In this document: positions 21,951 to 30,677 of the stretch, in pieces | Position numbering within the stretch: the first letter of the stretch is position 1 | Layout of the letters: each line of letters opens with the position of its first letter | From: Pedobacter ureilyticus | Lineage (GTDB): Bacteria > Bacteroidota > Bacteroidia > Sphingobacteriales > Sphingobacteriaceae | NCBI RefSeq assembly: GCF_005925345.1 | Contig: NZ_SSHJ01000015.1 | Coordinates: 46,735-110,734 of the forward strand | Direction of reading: 5' to 3' | Length of the DNA stretch: 64,000 nt | Notes under the pieces: model-generated | Database searches by the model: none | What the model was told of the DNA's origin: nothing | The model's input: only the letters and a program-made list of their open reading frames with translations | Translations under genes and position numbers: made by a program

Positions 21951-24374
21951 ATGGGTTTAACTAAAAACAACAAGAAGTTGAAAAAATTAAGATTTGCAGT
22001 TTTGGCTGCGTTGCTGTGTCCGTTTGTGGCGTTGGCACAGTTTAAGATTTCGGGGAAAGTCTCTGGAAATGAAGGTAAAGCGCTTTCTGGCGCCGGAGTG
22101 AAATTAAAAAACAAAAACTTTACTGCGGGTACCAACGCTGATGGTATTTATGAATTTACCAATTTACCAGCGGGAAATTACACCGTAATAGTAAGCTATT
22201 TAGGTTTTGCTACACAAGAAAAGAATGTAACGGTAGCTGCCAACACAACTGCCAACTTCACTTTGCAACAACTCTCTTTTGTAGCAGATGAAGTAGTGGT
22301 AAGCGCTACTAGGGTAGCTAAAAACGCAGCCTTTACCTACAAGAATTTAAGCAAAGCTGATTTGGAAAAGACCAATCAGGGGCAAGATTTACCTTATTTG
22401 CTAAACCAAACACCATCTGTAGTAGTCACTTCTGATGCGGGTGCGGGTATTGGCTATACGGGTATCCGTATTCGTGGTAGCGATGCTACACGTATCAACG
22501 TAACTTTAAATGGTATTCCATTGAACGATGCGGAAAGTCAAGGTAGTTTTTTTATCAATTTGCCAGATTTGGCATCATCGGTAGATAACATTCAAATTCA
22601 ACGTGGCGTAGGTACTTCTACCAATGGCGCAGGTGCTTTTGGTGCCAGTTTAAATATCCAAACCACCACCAGAAGAGACTCGGCCTATGCCGAACTAAAC
22701 AATACGTATGGTTCGTTTGATACTTGGAGAAATACGGTAAGCGCAGGAACAGGATTAATCAACAATAAATTCAGTTTCGATGCCCGTTTGTCTCGTATTA
22801 AATCTGATGGTTACGTAGATCGAGCTTCTTCAGATTTAAAATCGTTTTTTGTAACGGGTGCTTATTACGGTAAAAATGATATTCTACGTATGAATGTGTT
22901 TAGCGGTACCGAAAAAACTTACCAAGCATGGAATGGTATTGATCGAGAAATGCTACAAACCAACCGTCGACACAACGATTTCACCTACGACAACCAAACA
23001 GACAATTACCAGCAAGATCATTATCAACTATTTTATACCCGTAATTTAAGTAAGCAATGGGTAGCTAATGCTGCTTTACACTATACTTATGGCAGAGGAT
23101 ATTATGAGGAGTTTAAGGCTGATCAGACTTTGACGAATTATGCGCTCTCGCCAGTAGTGGTTAGAGACCCTGTTACTGATGATATTACTGGATTTGTGAC
23201 CAATTCTGATTTGGTACGTCGTTTATGGTTAGATAACGATTTTTATGGCACTACTTATTCCTTAGCTTACACCCCAGCAAACAATTTAAACTTTACTTTA
23301 GGCGGTGCTTACAACCGTTACGAAGGCAGACATTTTGATGAAGTAGTTTGGGCGCAATTTGCTAATTACAATGGTGCAACTTCTATACGCCATAGATATA
23401 ATGATAACGATGCTTTTAAAAGTGATTTTAATATTTTTGGAAGGGTAAATTATCAACTAGATAAACTGAACATTTATGCAGATCTACAGTATCGTAATGT
23501 ATTCTATTCTTTCTATGGAAAGGTAGATGCTACTAATTTTGCCCAACAAAATGCTCGTTTAGAATTTTTTAACCCTAAGTTTGGTTTAACTTATAGCCTA
23601 ACAGATAGAACTAATGTGTATGCCTCCGTTGCTGTGGGTAATAAAGAACCTAATAGAAGAGACTTTACCGATTCTAATACTGGTACACGCCCTAAGCACG
23701 AAAACTTAACAGATATTGAGTTTGGTTACCGTACGCAACAAGGTAACTTTAATATTGGTGCCAATGGTTTTGCCATGATTTACAAAGATCAGTTGATTAA
23801 TACGGGTAAATTAAATGAAGTGGGAGGGCAAACCCGTCAGAATGTGCCAGACAGTTACCGTATAGGTTTAGAGTTAGATGCTCGTTGGCAAATAGTTAAG
23901 AATTTTTCTTGGGCAGCAACAGCAACGTTAAGTCAAAGTAAGATCAAGAACTTTACCGAATATGTTTATGATGATACCAGAATTGGCGAATTGTTGACTT
24001 TCGATTATAATAATACCAATATTGCTTATTCGCCACGTTTTATAGGTTCAAATGAATTTGCATACACTTATAAAAACGCTGGGATTGCTTTGGTAAGTAA
24101 ATATGTAGGGGAGCAAAACTTAGACAATACATCATCAAAAGAAAGAGTATTGGATGCTTTTTTTATTAATGATTTGCGTTTGACTTATAATGTAAAAGCC
24201 TTAGGTATTAAAAACATTGGCTTAAACTTCTTAGTGAATAACATCTTTGACGTAAAGTATGCGGCAAATGGTGGTGCTGGTGCTTACTTGTCAGATGGTT
24301 ACTTCGGTCGTTACGAGTATTTTTATCCACAGGCCACACGCAACTTTTTGTTGAGTTTAAACTTTAAATTCTAG
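21951..24374 (+). CDS. TonB-dependent outer-membrane receptor, riboswitch-controlled (thiamine-type)
   Basis: Outer-membrane active transporter, 807 residues. A signal peptide ends at ALAQ (about residue 29), then come a carboxypeptidase-regulatory-like domain (FKISGKVSGNEGKALSGAGV, about 30-110), a TonB plug (VVVSATRVAKNAAFTYKN, then IRIRGSDATRINVTLNGIPLNDAESQG, ending in IQIQRGVGTSTNGAGAFG, about 118-235) and a beta-barrel ending in FLLSLNFKF. The TPP riboswitch directly upstream implies import of thiamine or a thiamine precursor. Bacteroidota thiamine-regulated receptors of this kind are known from comparative genomics. No inner-membrane partner or thiamine biosynthesis gene is adjacent. 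Confidence 0.9.
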   Translation: MGLTKNNKKLKKLRFAVLAALLCPFVALAQFKISGKVSGNEGKALSGAGVKLKNKNFTAGTNADGIYEFTNLPAGNYTVIVSYLGFATQEKNVTVAANTTANFTLQQLSFVADEVVVSATRVAKNAAFTYKNLSKADLEKTNQGQDLPYLLNQTPSVVVTSDAGAGIGYTGIRIRGSDATRINVTLNGIPLNDAESQGSFFINLPDLASSVDNIQIQRGVGTSTNGAGAFGASLNIQTTTRRDSAYAELNNTYGSFDTWRNTVSAGTGLINNKFSFDARLSRIKSDGYVDRASSDLKSFFVTGAYYGKNDILRMNVFSGTEKTYQAWNGIDREMLQTNRRHNDFTYDNQTDNYQQDHYQLFYTRNLSKQWVANAALHYTYGRGYYEEFKADQTLTNYALSPVVVRDPVTDDITGFVTNSDLVRRLWLDNDFYGTTYSLAYTPANNLNFTLGGAYNRYEGRHFDEVVWAQFANYNGATSIRHRYNDNDAFKSDFNIFGRVNYQLDKLNIYADLQYRNVFYSFYGKVDATNFAQQNARLEFFNPKFGLTYSLTDRTNVYASVAVGNKEPNRRDFTDSNTGTRPKHENLTDIEFGYRTQQGNFNIGANGFAMIYKDQLINTGKLNEVGGQTRQNVPDSYRIGLELDARWQIVKNFSWAATATLSQSKIKNFTEYVYDDTRIGELLTFDYNNTNIAYSPRFIGSNEFAYTYKNAGIALVSKYVGEQNLDNTSSKERVLDAFFINDLRLTYNVKALGIKNIGLNFLVNNIFDVKYAANGGAGAYLSDGYFGRYEYFYPQATRNFLLSLNFKF

Positions 24375-24380
24375 TATTAC

Positions 24381-24440
24381 TTGTCACATTGAGCTTGTCG
24401 AAATGTTCTTATAAATGCTTCGACAAGCTCAGCCTGACAA
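24381..24440. repeat. Inverted repeat, GAGCTTGTCGAA stem
   Basis: GAGCTTGTCGAA (24391-24402) pairs perfectly with TTCGACAAGCTC (24419-24430), and outer TTGTCA (24381) pairs with TGACAA. It lies between convergent genes ending at 24374 and 24446, so it can act as a two-way terminator. It resembles a dispersed hairpin element rather than a plain terminator because no T-run follows. Confidence 0.75.
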
Positions 24441-24445
24441 GCGGC

Positions 24446-24655
24446 TTACCTTTTCAACGGTTGCAGCAAATACTCCAAGCCATTTAGCTTAATTTCATAT
24501 AAGGTAGCCAACAACATTCCTAATTTTCCTGCCGGAAAGCCCTTGCTCTGATACCATACCAAGTAATGTTCTGGGATATCGCACAAAACCCAACCTTTAT
24601 ATTTGCCATAAGGCATTCTCATCACAACAAGCTCTTTCAATAATTCTGGGTTCAT
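24446..24655 (-). CDS. DUF3820 family protein
   Basis: Small protein of 69 residues with the DUF3820 pattern MPYGKYKGWVLCDIPEHYLVWYQSKGFPAGKLG. It has no signal peptide and is probably cytosolic. Some family members were described as quorum-sensing-regulated factors, but the biochemical role is not established. It starts 38 bp beyond a patchy low-complexity stretch (about 24670-24780) and is likely a single transcription unit, ending against the convergent TonB receptor gene. Confidence 0.8.
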   Translation of the reverse strand: MNPELLKELVVMRMPYGKYKGWVLCDIPEHYLVWYQSKGFPAGKLGMLLATLYEIKLNGLEYLLQPLKR

Positions 24656-24783
24656 TTTTTAAAGGTAGTAAATTAGTTCATTGGATCATTTGTTCACTAG
24701 TCATTGGTTGGTTGGTTCATTGCTCCAATTAAAAACGCTCAACTAAAACTGTTGCCTAATACCCCACCACTGATACCTGGTTC

Positions 24784-25683
24784 CTAGCTTTCTAACGCCC
24801 AAACCATTACTTTCTTGTCATCACCAGTAGATAGTAATTTAAGGCCGTCGTGGCTCCATGCTATTTTATTAATCGAGTGACTATGTCCAATCCCTATTTT
24901 TTCAATACTAATAATCTTATAAAGCTTAAAGTTTTCTGCGTCCCAAAGCTTAATGCTCTTATCTTGGCTTGCCGTTGCAAAATACGGTAGGGTAGGATGA
25001 AAAGCGATATCATAAATGCCAAACATGTGCGCTGGAATACTCTTGCTGAGTTCATAATTTGGTAAATCCCAAATTTTCAGTTGTGCATCTCTACTTCCCG
25101 AAATCAAATATTTTCTAGAAGGATGATAAGCTATCGATGTAATTGCCATCGTATGTTCTTTTAAAATTTGCTTTAGGCTGTAGTCTTCTGTGTTATAAAT
25201 ATGTATAGTGCCGTCTTTACAGCCAAAGGCAATTTCTTTTTCATCTGGAGATATTGCAATGCATCTTACCGTATCCGTAGAAATAGGTAAGCGATAAAGT
25301 TCCGAAAAATCACCTAGCGACCAAATGGCAACCGTACCATCTTCGCTGCTAGTGAGTAATTCCTTTTTGTGAGCAACAGTTGCCATCCCAAAAATGGGTT
25401 TGGGGTGTGCGTTAACTCTGGCAACAACTTCTTGTTTTTCAAAATCGAAAACAGAGAAAGCACCACTTCTTTCGGCAATAAATAACTGATTGTTATAACT
25501 ATGCAGATAATAGACAGAGCTTTGCACGGGTAGCTTTACCATCACAAATGCCATTTCCTTTAACGACCATTCTACCACTCCCTTGTCGTTACCTGCAGTA
25601 AAAAAAATGCCCTCCTTATCAGATTTTACTAGTGCATAAATGGGGTTTTGATGTCCCGTAAAAGTGTGTAGGTGTTGTAGCAT
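24784..25683 (-). CDS. WD40 repeat protein
   Basis: 299 residues made almost wholly of WD40 repeats, about seven, which would close one beta-propeller. Clear blades: HLHTFTGHQNPIYALVKSDKEGIFFTAGNDKGV, VNAHPKPIFGMATVAHKKELLTSSEDGTVAIWSL, ILKEHTMAITSIAYHPSRKYLISGSRDAQLKIWDL and IPAHMFGIYDIAFHPTLPYFATASQDKSIKLWD. There is no signal peptide, so it is probably a cytosolic scaffold. It is divergent from the CarH-like gene. The partner is unknown. Confidence 0.88.
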   Translation of the reverse strand: MLQHLHTFTGHQNPIYALVKSDKEGIFFTAGNDKGVVEWSLKEMAFVMVKLPVQSSVYYLHSYNNQLFIAERSGAFSVFDFEKQEVVARVNAHPKPIFGMATVAHKKELLTSSEDGTVAIWSLGDFSELYRLPISTDTVRCIAISPDEKEIAFGCKDGTIHIYNTEDYSLKQILKEHTMAITSIAYHPSRKYLISGSRDAQLKIWDLPNYELSKSIPAHMFGIYDIAFHPTLPYFATASQDKSIKLWDAENFKLYKIISIEKIGIGHSHSINKIAWSHDGLKLLSTGDDKKVMVWALES

Positions 25684-25776
25684 GAAACAAAAATAAGGTT
25701 ATCAGCTCAAATAATTTAGCACAATGTTTTTTTGATAGTTTTTGTCTATCTACTAAAATTAACCAACTAAAAACAA

Positions 25777-25813
25777 TTTTTGTTTAAATTTGTATTCTAA
25801 TAACTTAAACAAA
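25777..25813. promoter_or_regulatory. Probable CarH-type operator before its own gene
   Basis: TTTGTTTAA (ending 25787), a 17-nt spacer, and TTAAACAAA (25805-25813) form a perfect 9-bp inverted repeat. A full -7 match TAAATTTG (25785-25792) overlaps the left arm, and the start codon is 13 bp after the right arm. The same repeat, with a 16-nt spacer, precedes crtI. This suggests autorepression by the regulator at 25827-26708. Confidence 0.65.
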
Positions 25814-25826
25814 GTGTCGTGTCGTT

Positions 25827-26708
25827 ATGGGGGTCGTCGCTAAATATTCTATAAAAGAACTAGAGGTGCTAACTGGCATTCGGGCGGCTACGCTTAGGAT
25901 GTGGGAAAAGCGATACCAAATCATTACCCCTTTACGTACCCAAACCAATATTCGTTATTACGGTAACGAACATCTAAAATTACTGCTAAATATAAATGTG
26001 CTTAACCGAAATGGGATTAAGATCTCTCACATAGCTAAAATGAGTGCGGTTGAGATTACGGAGAAAGTTAAAGATTTAAGTTTTGTAAAAACTAGTGACG
26101 ACGATCTTTTTGATGGGTTGATGCTTAGTATGATTGATTTAGATGAAACTTTATTCCATCAGGCATTTTATAAGGCAGTGGCAAGGTTAGGTTTCGAAGA
26201 TACCATCAACCGCATTATTTTCCCATTTTTTAGTAGAATAGGGATCATGTGGCAAATAGACTCTATTAACCCGGCACAAGAGCATTTTATTAGCAATATG
26301 GTGCGACAAAAACTAGTAGCTGCCATAGATAATGCAACCACAAAAATACCCACAAAAGCAAAAAAGGTACTAATGTTTCTGCCAGAAACCGAGCTTCATG
26401 AGTTGGGTATGTTATTTCTAAATTACCTACTTAAAAATAAAGGTTATAGAACCATTTACTTGGGCCAAGCCGTACCATTAGCAGATTTGCCCAGGATTTT
26501 AGAAATCAGTGATCCTGATATTTTGGTTATAAGCGTGTCCAATTCTATTGCCTTGGGAGATATTACAGCCTTTGTCAATAAATTAAAAATAGTTCCACCT
26601 ACTAAACAGGTATTTATTGCTAGCATAGGTATTTATGAGTCTCAGCCAACGCTGCCATCTCATTTTCAATTGTTCGAAACGCTTAAAGGCCTAGCAACTA
26701 GGTTCTAA
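25827..26708 (+). CDS. CarH/LitR-like MerR regulator with B12-binding (photoreceptor-type) domain
   Basis: Transcription regulator of 293 residues. Residues about 7-75 form a MerR DNA-binding domain (YSIKELEVLTGIRAATLRMWEKRY). A helical cap follows, with the motif W142-x9-E152-H153, and then a cobalamin-binding Rossmann domain with H191 in ELHELG. In CarH the W-x9-EH motif contacts the upper face of adenosylcobalamin, and the His of the second motif is the lower ligand; both are kept, so light-sensitive B12 binding is plausible. The carotenoid genes lie directly downstream, and identical inverted repeats occur before this gene and before crtI. Repression in the dark and release by light is the inferred mode. 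Confidence 0.87.
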   Translation: MGVVAKYSIKELEVLTGIRAATLRMWEKRYQIITPLRTQTNIRYYGNEHLKLLLNINVLNRNGIKISHIAKMSAVEITEKVKDLSFVKTSDDDLFDGLMLSMIDLDETLFHQAFYKAVARLGFEDTINRIIFPFFSRIGIMWQIDSINPAQEHFISNMVRQKLVAAIDNATTKIPTKAKKVLMFLPETELHELGMLFLNYLLKNKGYRTIYLGQAVPLADLPRILEISDPDILVISVSNSIALGDITAFVNKLKIVPPTKQVFIASIGIYESQPTLPSHFQLFETLKGLATRF

Positions 26709-26778
26709 AATTATTCTCGTATCTTGCTGTTGCCGTTATGATCCCCATTGGCCGTTAAAGCTGAAATATAGGAGTTTG

Positions 26779-26814
26779 TTTTGTTTAATATTTTTTACAA
26801 TAAGTTAAACAAAA
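26779..26814. promoter_or_regulatory. Probable CarH-type operator of the carotenoid operon
   Basis: TTTTGTTTAA (26779-26788), a 16-nt spacer, TTAAACAAAA (26805-26814): a perfect 10-bp inverted repeat immediately upstream of a -7 box. It matches the repeat before the CarH-like gene. Confidence 0.7.
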
Positions 26815-26820
26815 TAAACG

Positions 26821-26828
26821 TATGTTTG
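26821..26828 (+). promoter_or_regulatory. -7 promoter element of the carotenoid operon
   Basis: TATGTTTG fits TAnnTTTG fully, 13 bp before the crtI start. The -33 position falls within the operator at 26779-26814, so regulator binding would compete with RNA polymerase. Confidence 0.6.
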
Positions 26829-26841
26829 TTGTATACCAGAA

Positions 26842-28326
26842 ATGATGCGTAAAACTTCCCCACACACCGTAATTATTGGAGCTGGCTTTGCAGGCTTAAG
26901 TGCGGCTATTACCTTGGCAGATAAAGGTCATCAGGTAACTGTAGTAGAGAAAAACAAAGAAATAGGGGGGAGAGCCAGGGTTTTTAAAAAAGATGGTTTT
27001 ACTTTTGATATGGGGCCAAGTTGGTACTGGATGCCCGAAGTAATGGAACAATTCTTCAATCAATTTGGTAAATCTACCTCAGCCTATTTTGAGCTTAAAC
27101 GTTTGGAGCCATCTTATCAAGTAATTTATGCAAAAGATGATGTGCTTTCTGTGCCCGCAAACTATCAATCATTAAAAAATGCTTTTGAAGAAATTGAGAA
27201 AGGAAGTTCCATTCAATTAGATAAGTTTTTAGCCGAAGCTGAATATAAATATAACGTTGGTATCAATGAATTTGTACATAAGCCGGGTTTAAGCATCTTC
27301 GAATTTATGGAGCTTAAGGTAATGAAGGCTGCTGCAAGACTAGATTTACTACAGTCGTTCGCTAAACACGTTCGCCGCTATTTTAAATCGCCCAAGCTAT
27401 TACAACTTTTAGAATTTCCAGTATTGTTTTTGGGTGCTGTACCTAAAAATATCCCAGCTTTATATAGCATGATGAACTATGCAGATATCAAATTAGGTAC
27501 TTGGTACCCAATGGGTGGCTTTGGTAAATTGGCTGAAGCGATGTATCTGCTAGCAGTAGAAAAAGGCGTAGAGTTTAAAACCGGTACTACGGTAGAATCG
27601 ATAGAAATTTCCGAATATAAGGCGAGAAAGGTAATTACTTCGGGTGGCGATATCGAAGCCGACTTCGTGATAGGCGCTGGCGATTACCACCATATAGATC
27701 AACATTTGTTGCCAATGGCGTTTAGAAACTATTCTGAAAACTATTGGGATAAAAGAGTAATGGCGCCATCTTGCTTGCTATATTATATTGGTGTAAATAA
27801 AAAAATGCCTAAACTACAGCATCACAACCTGTTTTTCGAAACGGATTTTGATACACATGCTAAAGCTATTTATGAAACACATCAATGGCCAGAAAATCCG
27901 CTGTATTATGTATGTTGTCCATCAAAAACAGACGCTTCTGTGGCACCAGAAGGTATGGAAAATTTATTTTTACTTATTCCTGTTGCACCAGGTTTGCAAG
28001 ATACAGAAGAGATAAGGACTAAGTACTTTGATGAAATTGTAGAGCGGTTAGAAGATTTTTGTGGTGAAGCTTTTAAAGAAAACATTGTTAGCAAAACTAC
28101 TTACGCCTATACTGATTTTGTGAAAGACTATAATGCTTTTAAAGGCAATGCCTATGGTTTAGCTAATACCTTAGGGCAAACTGCCGTTTTAAAGCCATCA
28201 ATAAGAAATAAAAAAATAAAAAACTTATACTATACAGGTCAGCTTACTGTTCCAGGTCCTGGTGTTCCGCCCGCCATTATCTCCGGACAGGTAGTAGCCA
28301 ATTACATTGTAAAGCATCAAAAATAA
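26842..28326 (+). CDS. crtI: Phytoene desaturase (CrtI-type)
   Basis: FAD-dependent desaturase that converts phytoene through repeated dehydrogenation towards lycopene, at the inner face of the cytoplasmic membrane. 494 residues, the family length. The N-terminal dinucleotide fold is clear (TVIIGAGFAGLSAAITLADKGHQVTVVEKN), followed by GGRARVFKKDGFTFDMGPSWYWMP. The C-terminal flavin/carotenoid signature YYTGQLTVPGPGVPPAIISGQ is present. It is first in a six-gene operon, and the next gene, crtB, starts 9 bp later. The start is either of two adjacent ATG codons. It is probably controlled by the CarH-like regulator. Confidence 0.95.
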   Translation: MMRKTSPHTVIIGAGFAGLSAAITLADKGHQVTVVEKNKEIGGRARVFKKDGFTFDMGPSWYWMPEVMEQFFNQFGKSTSAYFELKRLEPSYQVIYAKDDVLSVPANYQSLKNAFEEIEKGSSIQLDKFLAEAEYKYNVGINEFVHKPGLSIFEFMELKVMKAAARLDLLQSFAKHVRRYFKSPKLLQLLEFPVLFLGAVPKNIPALYSMMNYADIKLGTWYPMGGFGKLAEAMYLLAVEKGVEFKTGTTVESIEISEYKARKVITSGGDIEADFVIGAGDYHHIDQHLLPMAFRNYSENYWDKRVMAPSCLLYYIGVNKKMPKLQHHNLFFETDFDTHAKAIYETHQWPENPLYYVCCPSKTDASVAPEGMENLFLLIPVAPGLQDTEEIRTKYFDEIVERLEDFCGEAFKENIVSKTTYAYTDFVKDYNAFKGNAYGLANTLGQTAVLKPSIRNKKIKNLYYTGQLTVPGPGVPPAIISGQVVANYIVKHQK

Positions 28327-28334
28327 TAAAGCAG

Positions 28335-29189
28335 ATGAAAGCACTATTTGATCAGGTTTCAGCAAAATGCAGCCAAATTACCACTCAAAAATATAGTACT
28401 TCCTTTTCGTTGGGTATAAAATTCCTATCGGCAACTATTCGCCCATCAATTTTTGCGATCTATGGTTTTGTAAGATTGGCAGATGAAATTGTAGATTCAT
28501 TTCACGAATTCGACAGAAAAGGTCTTTTAACGCAGTTAAGAGCGGAAACATTCGCTGCTTTAGAAAATAAGATTAGCCTTAATCCAATAGTCAATAGCTT
28601 TCAGCAAGTGGTAAACCAATATCAAATAGATGTAGAGTTGATCGAAGCTTTTTTAGATAGCATGGAGATGGATTTAGATAAACAAGTTTATACCAAACAA
28701 TTGTATGAAAAATACATTTTTGGCTCTGCCGAGGTGGTAGGCTTAATGTGTTTAAAGGTTTTCTGTAATGGAGATCAGGCTCAGTACATTCAGTTACGAC
28801 ATTCGGCAATGAAATTAGGCTCTGCTTTTCAAAAGGTTAATTTTTTAAGAGACATCAAAGCAGACCATTACGAACTGGGCAGAATGTATTTTCCTAACAT
28901 GGATTTTAATTGTTTTACCGAAGAAGACAAGGCAATTATTGAGCAAGAAATCAATGCAGAATTTGATGAAGCGCTAAACGGTATTTTGAAATTGCCTCGT
29001 TGCGCTAAAAAGGGTGTATATTTGGCCTATATTTATTATAAATCACTTTTTAGAAAAATACAGGAAATTCCTGCCAAGCACATTATGGAAAGAAGGGTAA
29101 GAGTGCCAGATTTCCAAAAGGCGTTACTCATGTTAAATACCTTTTTTGTGCCGCAGGCTCCGGAAAGATTATCGGCAAATGTGGGCTAA
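28335..29189 (+). CDS. crtB: Phytoene synthase
   Basis: Joins two geranylgeranyl diphosphate molecules to phytoene. 284 residues in the squalene/phytoene synthase fold. Both Asp-rich metal sites are visible: RLADEIVDSF near residue 50 and FLRDIKADHYELGRMYFP near residue 175. It sits directly after crtI and overlaps the next gene by 11 bp. No GGPP synthase is in the window. Confidence 0.94.
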   Translation: MKALFDQVSAKCSQITTQKYSTSFSLGIKFLSATIRPSIFAIYGFVRLADEIVDSFHEFDRKGLLTQLRAETFAALENKISLNPIVNSFQQVVNQYQIDVELIEAFLDSMEMDLDKQVYTKQLYEKYIFGSAEVVGLMCLKVFCNGDQAQYIQLRHSAMKLGSAFQKVNFLRDIKADHYELGRMYFPNMDFNCFTEEDKAIIEQEINAEFDEALNGILKLPRCAKKGVYLAYIYYKSLFRKIQEIPAKHIMERRVRVPDFQKALLMLNTFFVPQAPERLSANVG

Positions 29190-29685
29190 ACCAATTTTAG
29201 TAGTTGTATCAATATTTTTTTTATCGCATTCAGAAATTTCAAAACAGAGCATTAGGGCGATGTACGTTAAATCTGTAGATAGTAAGCAAACAGCAAAGGG
29301 CTTACTGGTAATATTGTCGAAACAAGAACCAAGCGCTTTTGTAATGGGCTATACAGGGGCAACTAAAATGATCATGGCCAAGCACGTGTTTAATCCTATC
29401 GCCAAGCTCAGTTACTTTAATACAGGTAAAAAGATGCTGAATGCAGCTATTGCAAAAGACAATAACAATGTAGAATTGGTGTTTTTGAGATATGCAACGC
29501 AGGTTTCGGCGCCAGCTATTTTAGGTTATAATGATGATGTAGAAGCAGACAAGATGCTTATTTTTAAAAGTTTAAATCGTAAACAGGTCTTAGACCAAGA
29601 GCTTGTAAAAACCATTGTTGCGTTTATGAAGCAGCAAAAATTAACTTATACAGAAAAGCAACAATTAGCAGAGATTGCCAAATAA
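29179..29685 (+). CDS. Hypothetical protein of the carotenoid operon
   Basis: 168 residues from the ATG at 29179, which overlaps the crtB stop; an earlier ATG at 29146 lies inside crtB and adds an unlikely N-terminus. From 29179 the protein starts with a short hydrophobic segment (ILVVVSIFFLSH) that may be a signal peptide. The rest is helical, with FNPIAKLSYFNTGKKMLNAAIAKDNNNVELVFLRYATQVSAPAILGY, TPR-like in character. The next gene, idi, begins at the base after its stop codon. Genes of this type recur in Bacteroidota carotenoid clusters (from memory), but their role is unknown. Confidence 0.75.
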   Translation: MWAKPILVVVSIFFLSHSEISKQSIRAMYVKSVDSKQTAKGLLVILSKQEPSAFVMGYTGATKMIMAKHVFNPIAKLSYFNTGKKMLNAAIAKDNNNVELVFLRYATQVSAPAILGYNDDVEADKMLIFKSLNRKQVLDQELVKTIVAFMKQQKLTYTEKQQLAEIAK

Positions 29686-30210
29686 ATGGAAAATGTAATA
29701 TTAGTAGACCAAGAAGACAGGGAAATTGGGGTGATGGAAAAGATGCAGGCACATCAAGAAGCAAAACTACATCGTGCTTTTTCCGTTTTTCTTTTAAACG
29801 ATAGAAATGAAGTGTTGTTGCAGCAGCGTGCTGTAGATAAGTACCATTGCGGCGGTATGTGGACAAATACTTGTTGTAGCCATCCACGGGCAGAAGAAGC
29901 GCTGCAAGTTGCTGTAGATCGACGTTTGAAAGAGGAAATGGGTATTGTATGCGCTACCAATTGGGTTTATAGTTTTATTTACAAAGCTGACGTAGGAGGT
30001 GGGCTATTTGAGCATGAGTTTGATCACGTGTTTTTTGGGAGATTTTCTGGCGAACCTAAGCCTGATAAGAGCGAAGTGGCTGATTGGTCTTACGTGAGCT
30101 TGGAAGAGCTAAAACAAGATGTAAAAAATAATCCTTCTAAATACACTCCCTGGTTTAAAATTATATTAGCAGAAGTAGTAGACAAAGAGATTTTAAATAA
30201 AGTGGCCTAA
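29686..30210 (+). CDS. idi: Isopentenyl-diphosphate delta-isomerase, type I
   Basis: Interconverts isopentenyl and dimethylallyl diphosphate and so feeds the carotenoid pathway. 174 residues, NUDIX-fold type I enzyme. Visible: KLHRAFSVFLLND, the active-site Cys segment MWTNTCCSHPRAEE, the NUDIX-like RRLKEEMG, and the metal-site segment FEHEFDHVFFG. It is fully embedded in the crt operon, 0-1 bp from both neighbours. Confidence 0.93.
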   Translation: MENVILVDQEDREIGVMEKMQAHQEAKLHRAFSVFLLNDRNEVLLQQRAVDKYHCGGMWTNTCCSHPRAEEALQVAVDRRLKEEMGIVCATNWVYSFIYKADVGGGLFEHEFDHVFFGRFSGEPKPDKSEVADWSYVSLEELKQDVKNNPSKYTPWFKIILAEVVDKEILNKVA

Positions 30211-30211
30211 G

Positions 30212-30676
30212 ATGAAAAAATATCAATTGTATAGAGAAACCATACTTCCTATTACCCTTCTAGAAGCTTGGGATTTTTTTAGTAATCCAAGCAATTTGTC
30301 TAAAATTACGCCTGCAGAAATGGAATTTAAGGTGGTTACCTCTAATTTGCCGCAACACATTCATAACGGTTTAATGATCGAATACGTTGTTAGGCCATTA
30401 GCTGGTGTTCCATTAAAATGGTTAAGCCAAATTAGTTCGGTAAATGCTCCTCACAGTTTTGTTGATGAGCAGTTGAAAGGCCCTTATGCCTATTGGCACC
30501 ATGAACATACTTTTGAAGAAAAAGACGGAAAAGTACTAATGAAAGATCACGTTACCTATGCCATTTCATTTGGTTGGTTGGGTAGGTTGGCAAATGCTTT
30601 AATAGTACGAAGTAAGTTAGAGCAAATTTTCGACTACAGAACAGCTCAAATTCTGAATATATTTAAAGCGGCTTAA
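30212..30676 (+). CDS. SRPBCC family protein (START-like ligand-binding fold)
   Basis: 154 residues of the SRPBCC/polyketide-cyclase-like superfamily: LPITLLEAWDFFSNPSNLSKITPAEM at the start, then WLSQISSVNAPHSFVDEQLKGPYAYWHHEHTFEEKDGKVLMKDHVTYAI. There is no signal peptide. Position between idi and crtZ suggests it helps handle carotenoids or their precursors, for example as a lipid carrier, but that is inference. Similar proteins are annotated as cell-division inhibitors without firm basis. Confidence 0.8.
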   Translation: MKKYQLYRETILPITLLEAWDFFSNPSNLSKITPAEMEFKVVTSNLPQHIHNGLMIEYVVRPLAGVPLKWLSQISSVNAPHSFVDEQLKGPYAYWHHEHTFEEKDGKVLMKDHVTYAISFGWLGRLANALIVRSKLEQIFDYRTAQILNIFKAA

Positions 30677-30677
30677 A

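Noticed and set aside
29146..29178. Earlier ATG for the unknown gene of the carotenoid operon
   Set aside because: It lies inside crtB and gives a basic, non-hydrophobic leader before the signal-like segment; the ATG at 29179 overlaps the crtB stop as in tightly packed operons.
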